Below the pieces are notes generated by a model. The model saw only the letters and a program-made list of their open reading frames with translations. It did not search any database and was not told where the DNA came from. From Porticoccus sp. (GTDB lineage Bacteria; Pseudomonadota; Gammaproteobacteria; Pseudomonadales; Porticoccaceae), in the NCBI GenBank assembly GCA_002733125.1, contig NVUM01000020.1, positions 1-35,338 of the forward strand: DNA of 35,338 bases. The letters are read 5' to 3'. Below, one piece after another: positions 1-11,769 of this stretch (position 1 is the stretch's first letter; the number at the start of each line of letters is the position of its first letter). The position numbers and the translations under genes were made by a program.

Positions 1-588
1 ACGATATTCAAGCACACTATTATCGCCAATCAATGGTGCATGTTGTAACTCCGGATCAATATGTGATTGTTGGCAACGGCGCCAGGAATCCTCGACCACC
101 GGCCTGATAAAATCACTTGGATAAGATTGGTCGACGACAAACTTTTCCCAGACCGACAACAGTTGATTGTGCTGTTCCGGGTTGCTCAGCATTTGTGTGC
201 GATCACGCATTTGTGCGGTGGCCAAGGCGGCCTGCTCTCGGGTATAAAAACGATCCTTCTGGACGAAGCCCGAGATTACGCCGGGTTTCACCGAGTTGAC
301 TTTGCCATTTTTCTGGCGGGAGACAATCAGCTCGGCGGGCAGACCGTCCAGAACATGCATGGGTGCTTCGCTGCCGTTGGGAAATTTTGAGGGATGAACC
401 GTGGCAGTTTCCATATCGTAAAACGCCGGTTTGAAACCCCAGATCCGGCTTTCTTCGCTGATGCCCCCGGTACCCCGGAATGCATCGTTTTCATCCCGCA
501 AAGCATCGACGGTTAGTTCGCCTTTGTAGAGTTTTTGCCCTTTTTTCGGGGGCTTGCTCTCTTCTTTTTGTGAATAATTGGCAGACAT
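1..588 (-). CDS. AcoR-like transcriptional regulator with an extra N-terminal domain (partial, cut by window edge)
   Basis: The minus strand is open without a stop from the ATG at 588 to the first base of the window, giving 196 residues and no end. A Shine-Dalgarno-like AGAGG lies about 10 bases upstream of the start. Residues 1-20 are a charged, probably disordered tail. Residues about 20-125 form a compact segment with motifs such as GGISEESR, GFKPAF, HVLDGLPAEL and FYTREQAA. Residues about 145-196 contain RPVVEDSWRRCQQSHIDPEL, which resembles the first segment of AcoR/Fis-type activators (the 'SWxRC' helix that precedes a GAF domain). The GAF, AAA+ and HTH parts would lie outside the window. 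The gene diverges from tilS, where accA is found in many relatives. Function and ligand cannot be stated; calling it a regulator is an inference from the last 50 residues. Confidence 0.6.
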   Translation of the reverse strand, partial: MSANYSQKEESKPPKKGQKLYKGELTVDALRDENDAFRGTGGISEESRIWGFKPAFYDMETATVHPSKFPNGSEAPMHVLDGLPAELIVSRQKNGKVNSVKPGVISGFVQKDRFYTREQAALATAQMRDRTQMLSNPEQHNQLLSVWEKFVVDQSYPSDFIRPVVEDSWRRCQQSHIDPELQHAPLIGDNSVLEYR

Positions 589-791
589 AGGGAAATACCT
601 CTAGCCCAACGTAAACCATATAAAAATTTACGTCTCTGTAAAAGTATAGACTAGCAAGCTCGCTTATCGTTGACAGTGTTATTCTGCCAGACAGGAATAT
701 GGCGAAATTGCCAGTGGTGCCGTATTCGGTAGCCTTGCCTTGGCTGACGGTAGCCATTAACGTAGGGAACTGACCTCTACAGATCTCAACC
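589..791. promoter_or_regulatory. Divergent intergenic region between the regulator and tilS
   Basis: This 203-base gap separates two outward-facing genes and should hold both promoters. On the minus strand a TATACT -10-like hexamer lies at 643-648 without a good -35. On the plus strand TTGACA lies at 670-675, but the hexamer at a proper distance is poor. No clear operator is visible. Confidence 0.3.
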
Positions 792-2123
792 ATGACCTAT
801 ATCCCAGACCTCCTTATTCCCTATTTGCCCAGGCTGCGCGAGGCCAGCCATTGCTATGTAGGTTATAGCGGTGGTCTCGATTCTCATGTTTTGCTCGTGT
901 CGCTGGTTAAACTATTGGGGATGGAAGCGGTCAGTGCCATTCATGTCAATCATCAGTTATCGGCAAATGCGGAAAGCTGGGAGCAGCATTGTCAGAAGGT
1001 TTGTGATGGGCTCGGAGTGACCTTAATCATTGAGCAGGCTTCTGTCATTGAGAGCGGTCGGGGTGTTGAGGAGGCCGCCCGAACTGCCCGCTATAGGGTT
1101 TTTGAAAAGCTCCTCCCACAGGATTCTCTGTTGCTGCTGGGTCACCATGCGGATGACCAGGTTGAAACTGTCCTCTATCGGCTGCTGCGAGGCAGTGGGC
1201 CGAGAGGCTTGGCCGGAATGCCTGCCTCGCGCCACTTGGGTAACGCAGAGTTATTGAGACCACTGTTACCTTTCCCCCGGTCAGACCTGAAACAATATGC
1301 CCTTGCTGAAGGGATGGTCTGGATAGAAGATGAGAGCAATGAAGATGTGTCCTTTGACCGCAATTTTCTGCGCCACAGAGTGATCCCGGCTCTGGCTGAA
1401 CACTGGCCGGATTATGCCACAAGGGTCGCCCACAGCGTCCGACTGTGTCGTGAGAGTGATCGGTTATCCGATATGCTGGCAGCACAGGATTTGATAGCCG
1501 TTTATGAACACAGGGAGCGGCTGGGGTGGAGCATCAGTCTCGAGGCATTGATGTCTTTTGATGAGTTGCGCCAGGCGAATTTGTTGCGACACTGGGCGAG
1601 TCAACATGATCTGGCACAACCGGGTCATAAAATCATCGATGCTGTGCTTCACGAGCTGTTGCCTGCGAAAGCCGATGCCGAACCCCTGGTAAGCTGGGCA
1701 GGCATTCAGTTGCGCCGGTACCAGCGCCGCCTTTTTTTGCTGCCCGATGACCCAAATATCCCTGATCATCTACCGGTCTCGCTTCAATGGGATGGCAGGG
1801 GCACGTTGGGCTTGCCAGATAAGAGCACATTGAGTTTGCGTCTGGAGCACGGACGTGGAATCAGGTTGAAGGCAGATATTGATACCTTTGAAGTGCGTTT
1901 TCGCAATGGTAGTGAACGCTGCAAGCCGGTCGGGCGCAGCGCATCCAATACACTCAAGAAGTTGTTTCAGGAATATGGTCTGGAGCCCTGGTTGCGTGGC
2001 CGGGTACCCCTGCTTTATCGCGATGATGTATTAGTGGCGGTTGGTGATTTATGGGTTTGCGAGGGCTTCGAGGTGTCCCCGGATGAGCAGGGTTACTCGG
2101 TGCAGTGGGGCTTCAGGTCGTAA
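792..2123 (+). CDS. tilS: tRNA(Ile)-lysidine synthase TilS
   Basis: TilS attaches lysine to C34 of the CAU-anticodon tRNA(Ile), using ATP, so that it reads AUA as isoleucine; it is cytosolic and essential. The 443-residue product has the N-type ATP-pyrophosphatase P-loop SGGLDS at residues 26-31, and further family motifs such as GHHADDQVETVLYRLLRGSG. A middle helical tRNA-binding domain follows. The C-terminal TilS domain contains RSASNTLKKLFQEYGLEPW and ends in LVAVGDLWVC. Length is close to the E. coli enzyme. A TGA in frame at 771 leaves the ATG at 792 as the only reasonable start, yet no good Shine-Dalgarno precedes it. In many gammaproteobacteria accA lies upstream; here it does not. 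Confidence 0.95.
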   Translation: MTYIPDLLIPYLPRLREASHCYVGYSGGLDSHVLLVSLVKLLGMEAVSAIHVNHQLSANAESWEQHCQKVCDGLGVTLIIEQASVIESGRGVEEAARTARYRVFEKLLPQDSLLLLGHHADDQVETVLYRLLRGSGPRGLAGMPASRHLGNAELLRPLLPFPRSDLKQYALAEGMVWIEDESNEDVSFDRNFLRHRVIPALAEHWPDYATRVAHSVRLCRESDRLSDMLAAQDLIAVYEHRERLGWSISLEALMSFDELRQANLLRHWASQHDLAQPGHKIIDAVLHELLPAKADAEPLVSWAGIQLRRYQRRLFLLPDDPNIPDHLPVSLQWDGRGTLGLPDKSTLSLRLEHGRGIRLKADIDTFEVRFRNGSERCKPVGRSASNTLKKLFQEYGLEPWLRGRVPLLYRDDVLVAVGDLWVCEGFEVSPDEQGYSVQWGFRS

Positions 2124-2306
2124 TATTCATTGAGCGATTCAAGGGTTTCTGGTAGTCTGATTCCCCATCTCGAAACCGGTGGGCGTCACTCTGAATCATC
2201 TCCTGATTAAATAAAAAATCGCTCTATTTTTCATAAGCATACCTGTTCTTTTTGGTATGAGTTCGGCATTCTTGACGCAGTATCCAAAATGTTCGGAAGG
2301 GTCTAA
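2124..2306 (+). promoter_or_regulatory. pyrG leader region with a small hairpin
   Basis: The 183-base gap contains an inverted repeat CATACC (2238-2243) / GGTATG (2254-2259) around a T-rich 10-base loop, and TTGACG at 2272-2277 that is too close to the start codon to be a normal -35. An AAGGG ribosome-binding site lies near 2296-2300. No convincing sigma-70 promoter or terminator was found. Confidence 0.3.
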
Positions 2307-4793
<2,487 letters not shown>

Positions 4794-4833
4794 CACCGCC
4801 CGGTGTGTTTAATCCCCGTGTCGAACGTGTTGA

Positions 4834-6153
<1,320 letters not shown>

Positions 6154-6171
6154 CTCGGTCGACAGAGAGCG

Positions 6172-6203
6172 AAAAGGGGTAGCCTTGTGGCTATCCCTTT
6201 TTT
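6172..6203 (+). terminator. Rho-independent terminator after eno
   Basis: A 13-base-pair stem (6172-6184 with 6189-6201) has one G-T wobble and a TTGT tetraloop. The 3' arm runs into six Ts. This is the clearest intrinsic terminator in the window. It lies 18 bases after the eno stop and separates pyrG-kdsA-eno from ftsB. Confidence 0.93.
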
Positions 6204-6393
6204 ATATCTTCAATCCGCGATCTGAGCTTGTCAGTGCACCCCCTGCATGCTCAGCATTATGCCATTTGTCCCACGAAAATAAGACCGGACCGTCAGTAAT
6301 AGACGGGTTGCACTCTGATGATGTCGATATTTCCTTGCAACTGATTGAGTGGATTGGTTGGCCAGTCGTCATTGGAGAGCGAGCAGCTTTCCG

Positions 6394-6422
6394 CTGACGC
6401 CGTTTATTTTGTTCTGTAGAAT
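6394..6422 (+). promoter_or_regulatory. Candidate sigma-70 promoter for ftsB (possibly leaderless)
   Basis: CTGACG (6394-6399) and TAGAAT (6417-6422) are separated by exactly 17 bases and resemble the -35 and -10 hexamers. Transcription would begin around 6428-6430, at or next to the ftsB ATG (6429). No Shine-Dalgarno sequence precedes that ATG. Confidence 0.45.
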
Positions 6423-6428
6423 CCCGTC

Positions 6429-6710
6429 ATGCGCTGGCTCCTAATTGTTCTCACAGGTCTTCTTGCCGTTCTCCAATATCAATTGTGGTTGGGTGAGGGC
6501 GGTTTCTCTAAAAAGTTGATGCTGCAGCGTCAAGTTGAACAACAGCGTCAGGAAAATCAGGGACTGCAACTGAGAAACAGTATTCTGGAAAATGAGGTTG
6601 CCAACCTGAAAGACGGTTTTGACAGTATTGAAGAGCGAGCCAGAAAAGATCTTGGCATGATTAAAGAAGGTGAGACGTTTTATATGGTCGTTGAAAAGGA
6701 AGATCAGTGA
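6429..6710 (+). CDS. ftsB: Cell division protein FtsB
   Basis: FtsB is a small bitopic inner-membrane protein that forms the FtsQ-FtsB-FtsL complex of the divisome and helps activate septal peptidoglycan synthesis. The 93-residue product has a short cytoplasmic start, one membrane segment at residues about 3-20 (WLLIVLTGLLAVLQYQLWLG), and a periplasmic coiled coil at residues about 30-65, rich in Q, E, L and N. It ends with the FtsB-typical segment EERARKDLGMIKEGETFYMV. Length matches the family (about 90-105). It lies between eno and ispD as in E. coli and Pseudomonas. A promoter directly at its start suggests it begins a new transcription unit after the eno terminator. Confidence 0.95.
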   Translation: MRWLLIVLTGLLAVLQYQLWLGEGGFSKKLMLQRQVEQQRQENQGLQLRNSILENEVANLKDGFDSIEERARKDLGMIKEGETFYMVVEKEDQ

Positions 6711-6776
6711 TTCATCACCTTTTTTCTTCCCAATGGTTTTGTTGCCAGCCTATGTTCCTGCTGTCGGGGCAGTAAA

Positions 6777-7502
6777 ATGGCCACTAATTGGATTGTGGTG
6801 CCAGCGGCAGGGCAGGGTAGACGCTTTGGCGAGATACTCCCAAAACAATACCAGATGCTGGCGGGTCGAACGGTGATCGAACATACCCTTGAACGCCTAC
6901 TGCAGATTGATCAATCGATTGTCGTTGTAGCAATTCATCCAGCCGATAGTCAGTGGAGGCGATTGCCCGTCTTTTCGCACCCCCGTATCCGCACTGTGCA
7001 TGGTGGAAAAGAGCGCTCGGATTCCGTCAGGCTGGCACTGGACTGCCTTCAGCGCGAGGCACACGTGGATGACTGGGTGCTGGTGCATGATGTGGCAAGG
7101 CCCTGTGTCCGTGTCACGGATATCAACAAGTTGATGGCCGCCCTGAAAACGCACACTGTTGGTGGCATATTGGCGGTGCCCGTCAGTGATACGGTAAAAC
7201 AGGTTGATCAGCAGGCGGGGATAAGTGCGACTGTCAGCCGCGCTGATCTGTGGCTCGCTCAGACGCCGCAAATGTTTCGTTATGGTTTGCTCAGCTGGAG
7301 TTTAAACTCGGCCTATCGACAGCAATGGCAGCCGACTGATGAGGCATCTGCAGTTGAGAAACTCGGCCATTGTCCTCTCGCCGTCGAGGGTAGTAGCGAC
7401 AATATCAAGATTACCCGGCGCGAAGATCTGGCCATAGCTGAGGCCATTATTAAATTTCAGAACGAGTCCTCGAGACAGTCCGGGGGATTGGAGTTGCCAT
7501 GA
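6777..7502 (+). CDS. ispD: 2-C-methyl-D-erythritol 4-phosphate cytidylyltransferase IspD
   Basis: IspD transfers CMP from CTP to methylerythritol 4-phosphate, the third step of the MEP isoprenoid pathway. The 241-residue product has the nucleotide-binding motif [17 protein letters not shown] at residues about 9-25, VHDVARPCV for the metal/CTP site, the LAQTPQMF motif, and the C-terminal [18 protein letters not shown] segment. A GGGG-containing ribosome site lies about 8 bases before the ATG. ispF starts one base after its stop, so the two consecutive-pathway enzymes are surely cotranslated. The step that lies between their reactions (IspE) is not encoded in this window, which is normal. Confidence 0.97.
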   Translation: MATNWIVVPAAGQGRRFGEILPKQYQMLAGRTVIEHTLERLLQIDQSIVVVAIHPADSQWRRLPVFSHPRIRTVHGGKERSDSVRLALDCLQREAHVDDWVLVHDVARPCVRVTDINKLMAALKTHTVGGILAVPVSDTVKQVDQQAGISATVSRADLWLAQTPQMFRYGLLSWSLNSAYRQQWQPTDEASAVEKLGHCPLAVEGSSDNIKITRREDLAIAEAIIKFQNESSRQSGGLELP

Positions 7503-7503
7503 T

Positions 7504-7998
7504 ATGAGAATAGGTCAGGGTTACGATGTTCACGCCTTTGGCGTGGGCGATCATATTATTATAGGTGGCGTGACCATCCCCTTTGGTCATGGACTGATTG
7601 CGCATTCAGATGGTGATGTGCTGATTCACGCATTGTGTGATGCCCTTCTGGGTGCCTCGGCGCTCGGTGATATCGGGCAGCACTTCCCCGACTCTGACTC
7701 CCGCTATTGCAATGCGGATAGTCGGGGGTTACTGCGACTGGTTAAATCACTGGTGGCAGAAAAAGGCTATCGCATGATTAACGCCGATATCACCCTTGTT
7801 GCCCAGGCCCCAAAAATGTCGCCGCATCTTGAGGCGATGCTTGCCAATCTCGCCCAGGATCTTGATTGTGATCGCAGTCAGTTAAATATCAAAGCCACTA
7901 CCACGGAAAAACTCGGTTTTGAGGGGCGTGGCGAGGGGATTGGCTGCCAGGCAGTGGTCCTGCTTGACCACATCGTCAGGCCAACCGCTCTAACCTAA
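7504..7998 (+). CDS. ispF: 2-C-methyl-D-erythritol 2,4-cyclodiphosphate synthase IspF
   Basis: IspF cyclises the diphosphate intermediate of the MEP pathway with release of CMP. The 164-residue product (family about 157-162) begins [11 protein letters not shown] with zinc ligands D8 and H10, and has H42 in the [18 protein letters not shown] motif. It also contains [10 protein letters not shown] and the C-terminal [17 protein letters not shown] loop that contacts CDP. The protein is a cytosolic homotrimer in known cases. It follows ispD with one base between stop and start. ispG, which acts on IspF's product, is encoded further along in this window. Confidence 0.97.
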   Translation: MRIGQGYDVHAFGVGDHIIIGGVTIPFGHGLIAHSDGDVLIHALCDALLGASALGDIGQHFPDSDSRYCNADSRGLLRLVKSLVAEKGYRMINADITLVAQAPKMSPHLEAMLANLAQDLDCDRSQLNIKATTTEKLGFEGRGEGIGCQAVVLLDHIVRPTALT

Positions 7999-8246
7999 AG
8001 CGGTGGTCAGACAGCATCTACCCGATGACCGGTATTTAGACGTCGTCCGACCATCATTCATCACCTGTTGCTTCAGCATTTCCGCGAACTGCCAACAATA
8101 TTGATGCGGGTAAAGCGATTTCCCTATCGGTGCGAATCAGTTTATGCACGCTCTCTCCAGGCACGTGTGAACAGCAGCCATTTATCTTTGCGTTGCGGGG
8201 AGTGGGCTGTAAACTTGCCGCCACCCAAACCCTGCCCTGAGACAAT
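7999..8246. other. Intergenic gap between ispF and truD
   Basis: The 248-base gap has an imperfect inverted repeat (about 8003-8013 against about 8043-8053) without a T-run, so it is not a typical terminator. TTGCGT and TAAACT, 16 bases apart, lie about 30-60 bases before truD and could be a weak promoter. A 60-codon open frame on the plus strand shows no recognisable protein. No trace of surE or of an RNA gene was seen. Confidence 0.4.
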
Positions 8247-9266
8247 ATGAACATCCGACAGTTTTCCCTCGAATTTCCTTATGCTATTGCTCCGCCTTCG
8301 GTCAGCGCGCTGTTTCGCAGTGTCCCCGAAGACTTTCAAGTGACGGAGCAACTGGGTTTTGAGTTGTTGGACGAGGGTGAGCATCTCTGCCTCTATGTAG
8401 AAAAACGGGGTCAAAACACACGCTGGGTAGCCGGATTGCTGGCGAAGTATTTTGGTGTTGATGATATGGCCGTGGGCCACTGTGGTATGAAAGACCGGCA
8501 CGCTGTGACCCGGCAGTGGTTCAGTGTGCACCTACCTGGTAAATTACCGGAAAGCCTCGAGCAACCATCGATACTGGAGGGTTGTCAGGTGCTTGCACAG
8601 CGTCGCCACCCTAAAAAGTTGCGGCGGGGGCAGCATGCGGGCAATCAGTTTGTTATCCGGTTGCGCCAGATTGAAGGGGACGTTTCAGTGCTGGAGCATT
8701 CCCTGCAGCAAGTCGTGAATGGTGTCCCGAATTATTTTGGCGAACAGCGTTTTGGTTGGGCCGCTGGCAATCTTGTCGAGGCCGATCGATTGCTGTCGGT
8801 GTGGGGCGATACCTCTGCAAACAGAAAGCAACACAGTGGACGCAGAAGGCAGCGGTCTCCTATCGACGGAATCTATCTGTCGGCGGCCCGTGCCTACCTG
8901 TTTAATCTGGTGTTGGCTGAAAGGGTGAGGTTGGGGAATTGGAAGACGATAATGGCTGGAGAAGCTGTCCCCGAAGGCCCGCTTTGGGGGCGCGGACGGA
9001 GTGCAGCGCCTCATTCAGTTCAGTTGCTCGAAGATCAGGTTCTCTCATCGTGGGGTGATTGGACGAATTCACTGGAATACAGCGGGCTGCAGCAAGAGCG
9101 AAGATCTTTGCTGCTAACGCCTTCCAATATGCAATACCGATGGTTGAACCGTGGTGACCACACGGACCTAGAGTTGTCATTTGAGCTGATTTCGGGTTGT
9201 TTTGCCACTTCGGTATTGCGAGAGCTGGTGACACTTCGACCGATTTGCGGCGATGGCGCCACTTGA
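8247..9266 (+). CDS. truD: tRNA pseudouridine(13) synthase TruD
   Basis: TruD converts U13 of tRNA(Glu) to pseudouridine. The 339-residue product (E. coli 349) has the TruD catalytic motif GMKDRHAVTRQW with the nucleophile D83. It also has the conserved EDFQVTE and EGEHLCLYVEKRGQNT near the start, and HPKKLRRGQHAGNQF and GVPNYFGEQRFG in the middle. The TruD insertion domain is present with the usual order. The start codon ATG has only a weak upstream TGAGA. In E. coli and Pseudomonas surE comes directly after truD; here pcm follows after a short gap, so surE is absent from its normal place. Confidence 0.96.
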   Translation: MNIRQFSLEFPYAIAPPSVSALFRSVPEDFQVTEQLGFELLDEGEHLCLYVEKRGQNTRWVAGLLAKYFGVDDMAVGHCGMKDRHAVTRQWFSVHLPGKLPESLEQPSILEGCQVLAQRRHPKKLRRGQHAGNQFVIRLRQIEGDVSVLEHSLQQVVNGVPNYFGEQRFGWAAGNLVEADRLLSVWGDTSANRKQHSGRRRQRSPIDGIYLSAARAYLFNLVLAERVRLGNWKTIMAGEAVPEGPLWGRGRSAAPHSVQLLEDQVLSSWGDWTNSLEYSGLQQERRSLLLTPSNMQYRWLNRGDHTDLELSFELISGCFATSVLRELVTLRPICGDGAT

Positions 9267-9272
9267 GCGCTG

Positions 9273-9281
9273 TGGTATAGT
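9273..9281 (+). promoter_or_regulatory. Candidate extended -10 promoter for pcm
   Basis: TGGTATAGT (TGN followed by TATAGT) lies at 9273-9281, just after the truD stop and about 18 bases before AGGGG. No -35 is visible at the right distance, as extended -10 promoters allow. It could start a pcm-popT-nlpD-rpoS transcript. Confidence 0.35.
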
Positions 9282-9340
9282 TCGATTTTATTTTTATCAG
9301 GGGTGGAAGGGTGAATTCGATTGAGCTAGGTGGCATCGGT

Positions 9341-9982
9341 ATGACCTCTCAGCGGACTCGCGAACGCCTTATCCAGCGACTCAAGGAGCAGGGTATATCC
9401 AATCAGAAAGTTCTGGATGTGATGCGCGTAACCCCCCGTCATTTATTTCTCGACGAAGCCCTGTCTCATCGTGCCTATGAAGATACGGCTCTCCCGATAG
9501 GTTATGGGCAAACCCTTTCCCAGCCCTACATTGTTGCGCTGATGACGGAATTGCTCTTATCTTCGGGACCACGTCGTAAGGTGCTTGAGATTGGCACTGG
9601 CTCCGGATACCAGACAGCGATTCTTGCCCAGCTGGTCGACCAGGTTTACGGTGTTGAGCGAATTAAACCGCTGATTGATAAAGCGCGGGCCCGGTTGCGT
9701 CTGCTTGGGCTTAGAAATGTGCGATTAGCTCACAGTGACGGTGGTTTTGGCTGGCCTGAAAATGCGCCTTACGATGGCATTCTCAGCGCGGCTGCCCCAA
9801 ACATGGTCCCCGATGAGTTGCTGCATCAGTTGGCCCCCGATGGTGTTCTTGTTATTCCCGTTGGTTCAGGAGAGATTCAGGAATTACGGGTTATTACTCG
9901 GCAAGGGGATAGCACAAATTTTGAAGAGCGAGTAGTTGAGCAGGTGCGGTTTGTGCCCTTGCTCAGTGGCCTCAGCCGTTAA
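9341..9982 (+). CDS. pcm: Protein-L-isoaspartate O-methyltransferase Pcm
   Basis: Pcm methylates isoaspartyl residues in aged proteins with S-adenosylmethionine, starting their repair. The chosen ATG gives [18 protein letters not shown], the beginning I recall for Pseudomonas Pcm, with AGGTGG seven bases upstream. An in-frame GTG at 9311 with AGGGG is an alternative adding ten residues. The 213-residue product has [20 protein letters not shown] at residues about 52-71 and the SAM-binding [17 protein letters not shown] near residues 85-101. VYGVERI and LVIPVGSG follow. It precedes nlpD-rpoS as in other gammaproteobacteria, linking protein repair with stationary-phase genes, but with a DUF368 gene in between. 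Confidence 0.95.
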   Translation: MTSQRTRERLIQRLKEQGISNQKVLDVMRVTPRHLFLDEALSHRAYEDTALPIGYGQTLSQPYIVALMTELLLSSGPRRKVLEIGTGSGYQTAILAQLVDQVYGVERIKPLIDKARARLRLLGLRNVRLAHSDGGFGWPENAPYDGILSAAAPNMVPDELLHQLAPDGVLVIPVGSGEIQELRVITRQGDSTNFEERVVEQVRFVPLLSGLSR

Positions 9983-9999
9983 CCTTTCCGGGCTTTTTG

Positions 10000-10938
10000 A
10001 TGGTTTTATTTAAACGCTGGCTGTTGCTTTTCCTGAAAGGTATGGCAATGGGGGCTGCAGATGTCGTGCCCGGGGTTTCCGGCGGAACGATTGCCTTCAT
10101 TAGCGGTATTTATGAAGACTTGCTGGACTCAATCCGCTCGATTAATCTCCACTCACTGAAATTGCTGAAAAATGAAGGTCCCACCGCATTTTGGCGGGCT
10201 ATTAATGGCAATTTCCTGCTGGCACTGTTCAGTGGCATTTTACTGAGTATTGCGTCTTTTGCTTCGCTGGTTAGCCATCTTCTGGAGAGTCAGCCAATCT
10301 TGGTATGGTCCTTTTTCTTTGGTCTGATTGTCGCGTCCATCGTTTACATATTTCGTCAGTTGCCCCGTCTGCGGTGGCAGGAATGGACGTTTTTATGGCT
10401 GGGGACCCTGATGGCCCTTGGCGTTTCACTGGCCCCTCCGATCCAGGGGTCGACCGACTGGCTGATGGTCTTTATGGCGGGAATGGTTGCCATCTGTGCG
10501 ATGATTCTGCCGGGTGTTTCCGGTAGCTTCATCCTGCTGCTGTTGGGTATGTATCCTGTCATGATTGACGCGATCAGCGGTTTTCAATGGCAGATTATAT
10601 TAATTTTCATGCTGGGGTGCGTGACGGGCCTGATGGTTTTTTCCCGCTTTCTGTCTTGGCTTTTGCGTCATTATCATTCCTGCACCATCGCCCTGTTGAC
10701 CGGATTCCTACTTGGCTCACTGTATATTGTCTGGCCCTGGCGGGAGACACTGGAGGTGATAATAGATAGCCGTGGTCGTGAAACCATATTATCGTCCCGA
10801 TTGCTGCTACCAGCAGAATTTGCCCGTGTAACAGGTTTGGATCCCAAGATGTTGATGGCTACACTCTGTATGTTCGCGGGCTTGTTTTTGGTTCTGGGCC
10901 TGGAATATCTTGGTGGCCAGCAGCGCAAAAAACTCTGA
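10000..10938 (+). CDS. popT: DUF368 membrane protein, PopT-type undecaprenyl-phosphate translocase family
   Basis: The 312-residue product is very hydrophobic, with about eight to ten predicted membrane segments. Two related motifs mark the DUF368 fold: GAADVVPGVSGGTIAFISGI near residues 18-37 and ILPGVSGSFILLLLGMYP near residues 170-190, consistent with an internal inverted repeat. DUF368 proteins (PopT) were reported to return undecaprenyl phosphate from the outer to the inner leaflet for reuse in cell-wall and surface-polymer synthesis, and to matter in alkaline or sodium-rich conditions. Membership is inferred from these motifs. ATG at 10000 is preferred to the adjacent TTG at 9997. Its place between pcm and nlpD is not the E. 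coli or Pseudomonas arrangement; NlpD also works on the envelope. Confidence 0.82.
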   Translation: MVLFKRWLLLFLKGMAMGAADVVPGVSGGTIAFISGIYEDLLDSIRSINLHSLKLLKNEGPTAFWRAINGNFLLALFSGILLSIASFASLVSHLLESQPILVWSFFFGLIVASIVYIFRQLPRLRWQEWTFLWLGTLMALGVSLAPPIQGSTDWLMVFMAGMVAICAMILPGVSGSFILLLLGMYPVMIDAISGFQWQIILIFMLGCVTGLMVFSRFLSWLLRHYHSCTIALLTGFLLGSLYIVWPWRETLEVIIDSRGRETILSSRLLLPAEFARVTGLDPKMLMATLCMFAGLFLVLGLEYLGGQQRKKL

Positions 10939-10974
10939 ATCGAGAGGTGTGACATTAGAGGGGGGAGTGAGCGT

Positions 10975-11769
10975 TTGATCTATCCGTCTTGCCGAGGTAT
11001 CAGACTGCGTTTTTTTCTCCTCTGTGTTGGTTTTTTCCTGGTATCCTCCTGCCATGCCCCACCTCCTGCACCAGTGGACCAGCGTCCGCCACCACCCAGC
11101 CAGAAAATCAACTTTCATGTGGTGTCCAGTAACGAGACGCTTTTTGCTATTGCTTGGCGATATGAAAAAGATCTTGAAAAACTTGCTCGCGCCAATGGGT
11201 TATCGCCACCCTATACCATTTACCGTGGTCAGCGGCTAACGTTGGACACCAATCGTCTCCCACCGGTTGTCAGTGCTGCTCCTCCAGTAAAAAAACAACT
11301 AAAAACAGCGACTGCTCCCGCTTCGACAGAAAAAAAAGGTTCCCCGTCGCCGGTTAAAGTGACTAAACCAGCCCCTAAGCTCCCTGAATCGTTACCTTCA
11401 GTCTGGCGCTGGCAGTGGCCTACGCAAGGACGTGTGGTCCGATACTTCAATAGTACAGAGTTGTTCAAGGGAGTTGATATAGAGAGTTATTCCGGCCAGG
11501 CGGTAGTGGCTGCGGCACCCGGGGTGGTTGTTTATTCAGGCAGTGGTCTGCGTGGTTATGGGGAGCTCATTATCGTCAAGCACAGTGAGGAATTTCTCAG
11601 TGCTTATGCTCATTCCCGGCAAATTTTTGTTAAAGAGGGGCAAATGGTTAAAGGGGGTGAGAAAATTGCAGAAGTGGGTGGAGATCCCGCGAATAGTAAA
11701 AGACTTTATTTTGAGATTCGCCAAAAAGGTAAACCGGTCAACCCACTGAACTTTCTTCCACGGAAGTGA
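10975..11769 (+). CDS. nlpD: Lipoprotein NlpD with LysM and degenerate LytM (M23) domain
   Basis: NlpD activates the amidase AmiC during daughter-cell separation. The 264-residue product starts at TTG, preceded at about eight bases by a purine-rich GAGGGGGGAG; the GTG at 10967 is out of frame and soon stops. A signal peptide ends in the lipobox VSSC with C26 as lipid anchor. A LysM domain lies at residues about 46-92, a Lys/Pro-rich linker at 100-140, and a LytM domain at about 150-262. The first zinc ligand position reads FKGVDI in place of HxGxD, and HFEI is replaced by YFEIR. It is therefore expected to be non-hydrolytic, as in known NlpD proteins. It lies directly before rpoS, whose promoter often overlaps nlpD. 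Confidence 0.92.
   Translation: MIYPSCRGIRLRFFLLCVGFFLVSSCHAPPPAPVDQRPPPPSQKINFHVVSSNETLFAIAWRYEKDLEKLARANGLSPPYTIYRGQRLTLDTNRLPPVVSAAPPVKKQLKTATAPASTEKKGSPSPVKVTKPAPKLPESLPSVWRWQWPTQGRVVRYFNSTELFKGVDIESYSGQAVVAAAPGVVVYSGSGLRGYGELIIVKHSEEFLSAYAHSRQIFVKEGQMVKGGEKIAEVGGDPANSKRLYFEIRQKGKPVNPLNFLPRK

Noticed and set aside
67-390. Plus-strand open frames at the left edge
   Set aside because: They are shadows of the partial minus-strand regulator, which has the coherent domain pattern and ribosome site.
8068-8250. A 60-residue small protein between ispF and truD
   Set aside because: No ribosome site or recognisable family, and it overlaps the truD start.
10975-11769. NlpD as an active M23 endopeptidase
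   Set aside because: Zinc ligands are replaced (FKGVDI, YFEIR), as in known activator-type NlpD proteins.
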